From assembly GCA_033439765.1 (NCBI GenBank), contig JAULSN010000001.1:4216001-4280000 (forward strand): 64,000 nucleotides of DNA. The letters are read 5' to 3'. The notes below the pieces were generated by a model that did no database searches, had not been told where the DNA came from, and was given only the letters and a program-made list of their open reading frames with translations. This document shows positions 57,329 through 64,000 of this stretch, in pieces; positions within the stretch are counted from its first letter, which is position 1, and the number at the start of each line of letters is the position of its first letter. Position numbers and translations under genes: made by a program. The stretch comes from Lasiosphaeria ovina (Eukaryota; Ascomycota; Sordariomycetes; Sordariales; Lasiosphaeriaceae).

Positions 57329-60300
57329 ACCAAGGCCAACAAACAACCCGTGTGTTTTCCTGTCAAGCGGGCTCGTGTTTTGTGCTACTCTCATTTCGCG
57401 TGCAGTGTCTGTCCGGCCAGGCTGGCAGTTGGATTTTAGTTTTTGCCAAGCGAGGCGACCAGTCCAGTGTTTGTTTGGGACAGCTAGTATGGAGGGCTAG
57501 CAACAATCGCCCAAGTTTCTAGCGTACCCGGCCGCCGGGAACTGGTGAATGGATCTCCATCCCGTGCCCGTGGGTCTCGGACCTCGCTCCACTCCCGCGG
57601 GAGAGGTATATTTGCCTCGGTAAACGTTATGAAGATGAAAACTCGGCTGCTGTGGAACTGGCCAAGCGGGACGCACATAGCGCTCGCGCTATGGACTACC
57701 ATAATATATCTAATAATTAAAAGAAATAAATACCCCTGGAAATTCCCACAGTTCGGGATCCCGCTACGTCTCGCTTGTGTCAATGTCGCTAAGGCAACCT
57801 AGGCATTCATCTTGAATTTAGCCAGAGTAGTGGTGTGGAGTGTTGATATATGTTTCCCGTCTACTCGCGTCCACGTTCATCCAAAGTCCTGGGCCGGCGT
57901 GCGTGTGTGCGCTAACAGGGAACACCGCCGTCTTCTAACCGAGTTTATTCTTCTTCTCTTCCTTCGTTGCCGTTGCCGTTGCCGGCTGCCGGCTGCCGGC
58001 GCGCACACCGGCCGGACGCCCCCACCCCTAAACTGCACCCACATGCCACCTACTAGCTTCGCATCCCGCCGCATAGGCTGGTTTATTACGTCTTCTCTTG
58101 TCTTGTCTTGCTTAACTCGGTGATTGGCGCGTGTAGATATGGCGCGTCCCAAGATGCCTAGGCCTAGGAGACAGAGGCGATAAAGACTGGCGACAAAATG
58201 CATGCATGCATGTGTGTAGGCTACGGTGTACACGATAATACCCAATCAACGCAGGTAGGTAGCCCAGCTACTGACCTTGCTCGAGTGGCGAATCCAGCTG
58301 CGGTCTTTTTTCTGCGAGGATAGGCAGATCATATCTACCCACATATACGTACATATATTAAAATGCGTACATATATTAAAGTGTTCTGGACCGAGTCCGC
58401 TATAACGCTCTCTGGGTGGATCTTAGGTAGGTCGGCCGCGGGCTGATTATACTGGAATATTGTAGTACATATGCGCAGATCTCTGAACGCAGCGGCTCAG
58501 CTGGGTGTCATACACAGGGTTGGTGGAACTATGTACGAGGAAACAACTCGCTGTTTGACATTTGGTTGGCTAAACTTTGAGTTTGAAGAGACTATTCGTG
58601 AAGATAGATATTGTAGTAGAAACTGTCTTAGCCAATGTAAGACTGACAGAGAGGTAGAAAACACCACATAACGCTTGTACTGGCTTCAACTGAGAACCAA
58701 GGAGCCTCAGCCTTGGGACAGGAAATAAGGAGGAAGGGAAGATTATCTACCACAACTACCACAAAGCTGCATGCAAGTCAATCGAGACGACCTTGGCAGA
58801 CAGGCACCACAAGCACCAACCATGCCACCAACACTTGGCACATACCTGCTCCCGCCCCTTTCGTCCCGCTCATCGGACCCACCCGGAGCGGACAGGCAGA
58901 CGGGCGGGCAGACGGGCGGGCAGGCGGCACAAGGGAGAGAAAAAGACTCACGCGCGGCCTGCCACCTTAGTTTGTCTTGGCTGCCTTTGCTCGCTCTTGG
59001 CCTACCGCACCGCACCGCACCGCGCCGCGCCGTGCCGTGGTTGCTACGGTACGGTACAGCACGAGTGGATTCCGGTTCAGGGGGGGGAAAGCCCGCCCAC
59101 GGGCCGACTTCATATCACATCATGTCATGTCATGTCATGCGTACGGCACGGCACGGCAGGCAGCGCGGTCGATCGATCGATGGGTAGGAAAGGAAGAATA
59201 TTATACAGTATATCGACATCAGGAAGTCCTCCGTACATCGGAGAGAGCTTTGCGCCGGGCAAGCCGCATGCGAACTTGTGACAGCAACGACCGCATTTTT
59301 CTCGCCGCATACTCTGAAATCGCAGAAAGAGGAAGAGCATATGAAAGAGAAGAGCGAGTGAAAAGCATGCCCGACTACGGTGTGTCTTCAGGCTTCATGT
59401 CGGCACATGCATGCATAATTAGCATGTTGATGTAGGAGATATATACCTACCGCGGGGCCATTTCCTGATATATGTGAAGACAAAGCCAAGACCAAACAAC
59501 AAGAAATAGCACCTGCTGTGTGTCCTTGCGCAGAAACAGAAATGAAAACGGCGAAAGCAAACCAGCAATATTGGCCCGGTTATCTTATTTGTCTTGAACC
59601 TCTCCTTTCAATACTCTACTTCGAAGTCGAACCGACTCGCGGCATTCGGTCTCCGAGAAATAAAACTAGCGTCGTGTCATTTGGGAGCTGCCTCGTAAAC
59701 CCTCTCTCCCTGTGCTCTAGACACGGAATCTTCGCTGTGCATTAACACCGGGACTGTCTCTAAGCATCGCGGCGACCTTGGCAGGGGTTGCGCGAGCTAC
59801 AACAGCCGCGGATTATGTACATACATACATACATACATACATACATACATACATACATGCATACAGCACAGGATGCCTCCTCGAGGAGGTGTGGTGACGA
59901 TGCCGTCGCGGATGTCATGATGAATAAACCAAACTCCCATTTTATAGAGCGAATGCCGAGAGTTGGTTAGGACTTGGCGTCCGCCGTAGGTTGTTCGGTG
60001 GGCGGACGGGACGGCGCGGCATCCTTCGCGCCCTCGGCTTGTAGCATCGGCGTTCGATACGGCGTTAGGGTCCGGGATTAAGACCACCTAGTGCCACACG
60101 GCATCTCCGTGGCTGGGCTGCGACCCCTGTAAACTCCGGGCTTCTAGCCGCGAATAGCTTCATCGAGGTCTCAATGGGTTGATCATGTCCAGGCCGGGGG
60201 GAGGGGGTCTTTGTGGGAGGTAGATAAAAAGGAAGCGCTTGGTTCCTGAACCAGAGATGATGCTGGGCACGAGTTTGAAGTACCTTAGGTACGCACCACC

Positions 60301-60414
60301 CCGTGTTATTTGTCTCTACTGAAGGAAAAAAAGAAGGAAAGAAAACACACACATACACCCTCTCCCGAGTACAGCAACAGCTAACCAAACCCCGTTCGTT
60401 CCCCCCCCCCCAAG
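57329..60414. other. Long intergenic region rich in simple repeats
   Basis: 3.1 kb with no supported gene. 57.4-58.7 kb is ordinary AT-rich spacer. 58.86-59.18 kb has stacked simple sequence: GCGGGCAGAC-type, CCGCA-type, GTCATGTCAT-type and GATC repeats. An ACAT microsatellite lies at 59.82-59.86 kb. The right end presumably contains the promoter and missing first exon of the SnoaL-like gene. Confidence 0.5.
59818..59864. repeat. (ACAT)n microsatellite
   Basis: About eleven ACAT units with one interruption (ACATGCAT) near the right end. Confidence 0.95.
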
Positions 60415-60655
60415 GGCTTCTACTACGACCTGAAGAACTTCACCGGGCTCGCCAGCGAAGTGTACGCGGCCGCGGCGCTGATCGACTACACGTCGGTGCT
60501 GGGCGGCGAGCCCGAGACGGTGTCGACGGCGGAGTGGATCGCCGCCGTGCTTGTGCTGACGTTTGACGCGTACGCGTCGACGCAGCATCTGCAGACGTAA
60601 GTGTATATTGTCTTTTTCAGTTCTTTACCTGGGAACCTCTTTGCTGATAGATCCG

Positions 60656-60693
60656 CCCCCCCCCCCCCCCCCCCTTTTTTTTTTTTTTTTTTT
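60656..60693. repeat. C19T19 homopolymer junction
   Basis: Nineteen C directly followed by nineteen T, ending 4 nt before the acceptor AG of an intron. A 38-nt pure polypyrimidine tract, error-prone for sequencing. Confidence 0.95.
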
Positions 60694-60960
60694 ACAAGGC
60701 CCTGCTCATCAACCTCGCGCAGCCCGGTCTGGGGCCGGCGCCCGGCACCGCGGCCGTCGACGGCCAGGCGGTTGGGACGCTGGTGATGAAAGCCAGCGAC
60801 GCGTCGCCATCCCTCGATCACGAAGAATGCCGTGAGTATCACCTGTCACCTGCCCAAGACACCCGGGTCCCTTTTCCATAATACCGCCTGATTTCCCCTA
60901 TGTCTCCCCCACCCACCACCTCCTTTTCCATCATGTTTCCCTCTCCCCCTTTTCCATCTC

Positions 60961-61013
60961 TGCACACACTCTCACACACACTCATACACACTCACACACT
61001 CACTCACTCTGCT
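60961..61013. repeat. CACACT/CTCA simple repeat in an intron
   Basis: Imperfect CACACA/CTCACA tract inside the second intron of the SnoaL-like gene. Confidence 0.85.
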
Positions 61014-61151
61014 TTGCCACCGAAACAGGGGCTCCTCCACGTCGAATTCGGCCGCGACGTGGGGCTCGAGAAGAAGGGCGACAACCCCTGGCGCATCACC
61101 AAGGTCAAGCTGGTGAAGAGGTGGGGGCAGACCGAGCTGCGCGCCAATTAA

Positions 61152-61565
61152 GGACTCGGACGAGAACAGGACATCTGGTAGGGCTATTCCTTATATACGT
61201 GGAACAGTCGTCGGTAGATCGAGTATATTCACGTCGTCATGTCGGTCGGTCGGTGGGCTATATACATGCGCCTTGCATGGAGAAAGCCATAAAAGAAGCT
61301 AGTTATCACTCTAGAAATACATATCAAGTATTAGAAAATGGGAAGGGTGATAAGTTGTTGTGAGAGACGCATGACGTAAAACAAAACAATAGATAAAACA
61401 CTTGGTAGGGGCCTTTTTGTAGAGGAAACAAGATCGCGAAAAGGAGCCATTCACCCACTCTATTTTGCCCAATATGCTAGCAATGATGCAACCCCTTACC
61501 CAGCCACGGCCCTCGGGAATTTCCAGACAACGCTTTACAAAAACAGTCACACTCATCGCCCCTAA
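61152..61565. other. Convergent 3' flanks
   Basis: 414 bp between the SnoaL-like segment and the glycosyltransferase stop codon; AT-rich, with nothing recognised. Confidence 0.45.
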
Positions 61566-64000
61566 TTAAAACGACGACTGTCCGCCTCCATCCCCAGCTG
61601 TGCCTCCTGATCTCCCACTCACCCGTAGGCTCTCCTCGAGTGCGCGCTTGAAATCTTCATCGTCGTCTTCTCCGCCCCCCACTTCCTGGACAGCGTCAAC
61701 GCCCTTACCCTTTCCCTGGTCCTTGTTTCTCGACAGCTTGTACCCCTCTTCCGCAAGACTTTGCCGCTTCACGTAGTCGAGCACGGTCCGCTCTTCGTCC
61801 AGCTGGCGAGCGCGCAGCGCGTGCTCCTTTTCCGACTCTTCCAGGGCGCGGCGCAATTGCTCGGTTTCGTCGTCGTCGCTGTTCTCGTGGCCGCCTCCAA
61901 CAGAAGGGGCGGAGATTTGTGCAGACGATGCCAGTTTTGACGCATCCATGGCCTTTCGCAACTCTATATTCTCTCCACCTCCATGTCCTTCTACCCCCTT
62001 TCCGTTCCCTTCACTGAAAGACCCCGCATGGCGGCCATGCTGCTGTTGCTGCAAGAGACTCTGACGCACCGCTTCTTCCACCAGGGCCTGATATTCCTCG
62101 TCCGAAATGTCATCGACTGTCAGTTCTTGATCATATGCTGGCAGAGCCCCCTTCTCAGAAGGGAATATCCCCTCGCCTGGAGTGCTGGTTTGCTCTGCCA
62201 TGTGACGCATTTCATTGACACTGGCGCGGATGGCAGCCTCAATCTGCGCATCCTCGTCCTGGTCGCCGCGGGACGTCTGCTGCACCGAGGCACGGATGGC
62301 GCGCTCAAACTCTTCGTCTTCTTCAGGAGTGTGGCTGGAATTTCCAGTAGCGTTGGCTGCCGCGGCCGTTGTGGGACTAAACGGCTGGTCCGTTGCTGAC
62401 GCTTTTGTCCCGGCCTGAAACCTCTTGAAAGAGTCTTTACGGGCTTGTAGCTTCTTCCAACCATCAAATGACGAAAGACGGGGAGGGTTTATAGTGCTGC
62501 TTGCGCCACCTTGCTGCCGCTGCTTGGCGGCTGCGTTTTCATTTTGCTTGAGCTGCTCAAGGCCCTGGAGATCGTCCTTGTGTGTCTGCCACCGCAGGAT
62601 TATGTCTCTCTGTTCCTCGGCAGTCGAGACCGCGAGGTCGTCCTTCCCCTGCAGTACGCGTGAGGTGATAATGTAGTTGACATTACTCTTGATGAACATG
62701 CTGCGGACCTCGGCGTGGACGCCCTGCATGGTATAGGCGGGGATTGACCAGACGGCAGCCGCCGGCTTGAATACCAACCCACCGATACCCTTTCCAAAGC
62801 CCTTGAGGAAGCCCCTGGCGCCGTCCTTCTCGGCACCCTTGAGAGGCTGGGTCACAAGTCCGGATACGCCATCGAAGAAGCCGAGCCCGAATTCTTTACC
62901 AGCCACCTTGAGCCCGCTCGCAAAGTCTGTGACTTTTTCTGTTGGGCGTATCGTCTCATCTCCGTATAACCGGGGTGCGTTGCGAAAGCCACGAGCCAGG
63001 CCCATGCATACATTCATTGGCATTTTCATGCTCGTGTCAACGATGCGGCCAACGCCTTTTCCTGCATCAATGGCGGAATCCATATTGAAAGGTTTTGCAG
63101 GTGAGCCTGGGGTAGATTGTGGCCCGGCGCGATTATTTTGATTTCCAGACGAACGTTGAGTCGCGTTTCCGGGGGGGTTGTTAGATGATGTCGAGGTCTG
63201 ACTAGCGGCCGTCGATGAATGAGCCAGATCTTCCGAGGAAAGTGAGGATTGCCCTTTCTCTGTTCCAGGGGTTGTCACCGACAGCTCATCTCCGGTTAGC
63301 ACCGCTCCCTCCCCCGCTTCATCAAGAGATGTCGCGGCTTCCGGAGCACCTGTCTTGCCCTTGTCCTTTTTCCCGCCAGAGCCTTTGAATATCTCGCGGG
63401 GGAAATCCGTCACAGCCATGGTTAACGAACCGAGGTCACCCACTAGAGCCGATGTGACAGCCGAGATGGGATCCCAAGGCTGGTCTTCCGTGTTGTGTTC
63501 CTTGGAGCGGTACCTAATATTTTCCGTTAGCATCGAGTCTCGAATTCCACTAACAGGAGCTGGAAGTTGACTCACAGCTTCAGGTCTGAGTATTTCAGAT
63601 ATCCCTCCTTTACCAGCACCTCGCCAGCTAACGTGCTTAGTTTGAGCTGCGTTCTCCTTACCCGCCAAGCGGCAACGCGGCTGGGAGCCAGCGAACACCT
63701 CAAGTTATCTGTATCCAAAAACTCGTGGAAGCTCTTGCCACCTACGTCGGCGCCCTTTTCCTCGCAGATTTTGGCGCCCAGCTCGCGAGCTCGCGCTTGT
63801 GTCTCCGGTTTCAACGCCTCCGTTATGGCAGCGGCCAGGTTCTCAGCCGTCAGTTTCTTGTACGGAATAGGGTCCGGACCAGCACCGGCCTTTGCTATCA
63901 TGGAGCCCCAAAACGGCTGGTCTCCAAAGAAGGGCACCACAACCGTGGGCTTTCCCATCTTAATTCCTGCAGCGCTTGTTCCAGCACCACCGTGGTGAAC
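61566..64000 (-). CDS. Sterol-glucosyltransferase-like protein, C-terminal part, with VPS13/ATG2-like segment and UIMs (partial)
   Basis: The 3' portion of a gene that enters from the right edge; 790 residues are visible in two exons, 64000-63576 and 63513-61566 (62-nt intron). The first visible residues, HHGGAGTSAAGI and KMGKPTVVVPFFGDQPFWG, are the nucleotide-sugar-binding end of a UGT/GT28-type domain, as in sterol 3-beta-glucosyltransferases. The splice gives YSDLKL-YRSKEHNTEDQPWD. A Ser/Thr-rich linker is followed by a glycine-patterned segment (FFDGVSGLVTQPLKGAEKDG ... GFLKGFGKGIGGL, about 62.74-63.08 kb on the minus strand) resembling the C-terminal ATG2/VPS13-type repeat. The last third has five ubiquitin-interacting motifs with the acidic-A-x-x-x-S pattern (FERAIRASV, IEAAIRASV, LVEEAVRQSL, QLRRALEES, FKRALEESL). 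The N-terminal catalytic half is outside the window. Confidence 0.88.

Larger units (their letters stand above)
60415..61151 (+). pseudogene. SnoaL-like (NTF2-fold) gene, frame does not close
   Basis: Three coding-like blocks: 60415-60596, 60699-60831 and 61029-61151. They encode GFYYDLKNFTGLASEVYAAA ... AYASTQHLQT, then ALLINLAQPGLGPAPG ... GTLVMKA, then LLHVEFGRDVGLE ... WRITKVKLVKRWGQ and a TAA. The GG and STQH motifs fit SnoaL-like small-molecule-binding enzymes. The blocks are separated by GT-AG introns, and a branch site plus an 11-C tract and AAG acceptor precede the first block, so an upstream exon must exist but was not found. Canonical splicing puts the middle block one nucleotide out of frame at both ends, and the middle block then meets TGA. 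Either two compensating boundary changes, sequence error beside the C19T19 run, or a decaying gene would explain this. Confidence 0.45.

Noticed and set aside
55423..61151. A secondary-metabolite or sugar-catabolism cluster joining the MFS porter and SnoaL-like gene
   Set aside because: The two are 3 kb apart with no core synthase, regulator or tailoring enzyme between or beside them.
1..64000. CRISPR array, prophage or bacterial operon
   Set aside because: The window is clearly fungal nuclear DNA with introns; none of the tandem repeats has CRISPR-like spacer structure.

Overview
The window is chromosomal DNA of a filamentous ascomycete (Pezizomycotina, most likely Sordariomycetes). The basis is short introns (mostly 50-130 nt) with GT-AG ends and CTRAY-like branch points, GC-rich third codon positions, recurrent TAGGTA-type intergenic motifs, and the filamentous-fungal version of each housekeeping protein. 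All gene models were spliced by hand from the sequence; no search was run.

Layout. 0-3.5 kb: a small His-rich protein and OST1 (N-glycosylation). 5.1-10.2 kb: hexokinase with an 840-nt first intron, convergent with a cystathionine gamma-synthase-like PLP enzyme. 11.5-16.4 kb: VTC4 (vacuolar polyphosphate polymerase) divergent from RMT2 (arginine delta-N-methyltransferase, ending through a GC-AG intron). 16.8-19.4 kb: a large OTT_1508-type deaminase-fold protein with a perfect 33-bp internal duplication. 19.9-27.1 kb: PEX1 and MCM7, divergent across 646 bp. 28.3-33.1 kb: an accessory, partly AT-rich island with an unrecognised gene, a coding-like segment broken by a stop, and a 629-bp non-autonomous hAT-type element with an 8-bp target duplication. 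33.1-35.8 kb: mitochondrial ribosomal protein mS29 divergent from RRS1. 37.0-39.3 kb: a glutamine-rich RhoGAP. 42.3-43.4 kb: BET2 (Rab geranylgeranyltransferase beta). 45.4-47.2 kb: a U1-like zinc-finger protein. 48.5-52.0 kb: MSH3. 55.4-57.3 kb: an MFS sugar porter. 60.4-61.2 kb: a SnoaL-like gene whose frame does not close. 61.6-64.0 kb: the 3' part of a sterol-glucosyltransferase-like gene with a VPS13/ATG2-like segment and five ubiquitin-interacting motifs, running off the right edge.

The genes do not form a pathway cluster; this is mostly a housekeeping block with long intergenic spaces (39-42, 52-55 and 57-60 kb). Some regulatory logic is visible: clusters of ACGCG (MBF/MCB-type) cores lie just upstream of both S-phase genes, MCM7 and MSH3, and E-box/PHO-type sites lie in the VTC4-RMT2 interval. 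The best candidates for something new are the deaminase-fold protein, the hAT-type element with its intact target duplication, the UIM-bearing glycosyltransferase tail, and the two broken genes.
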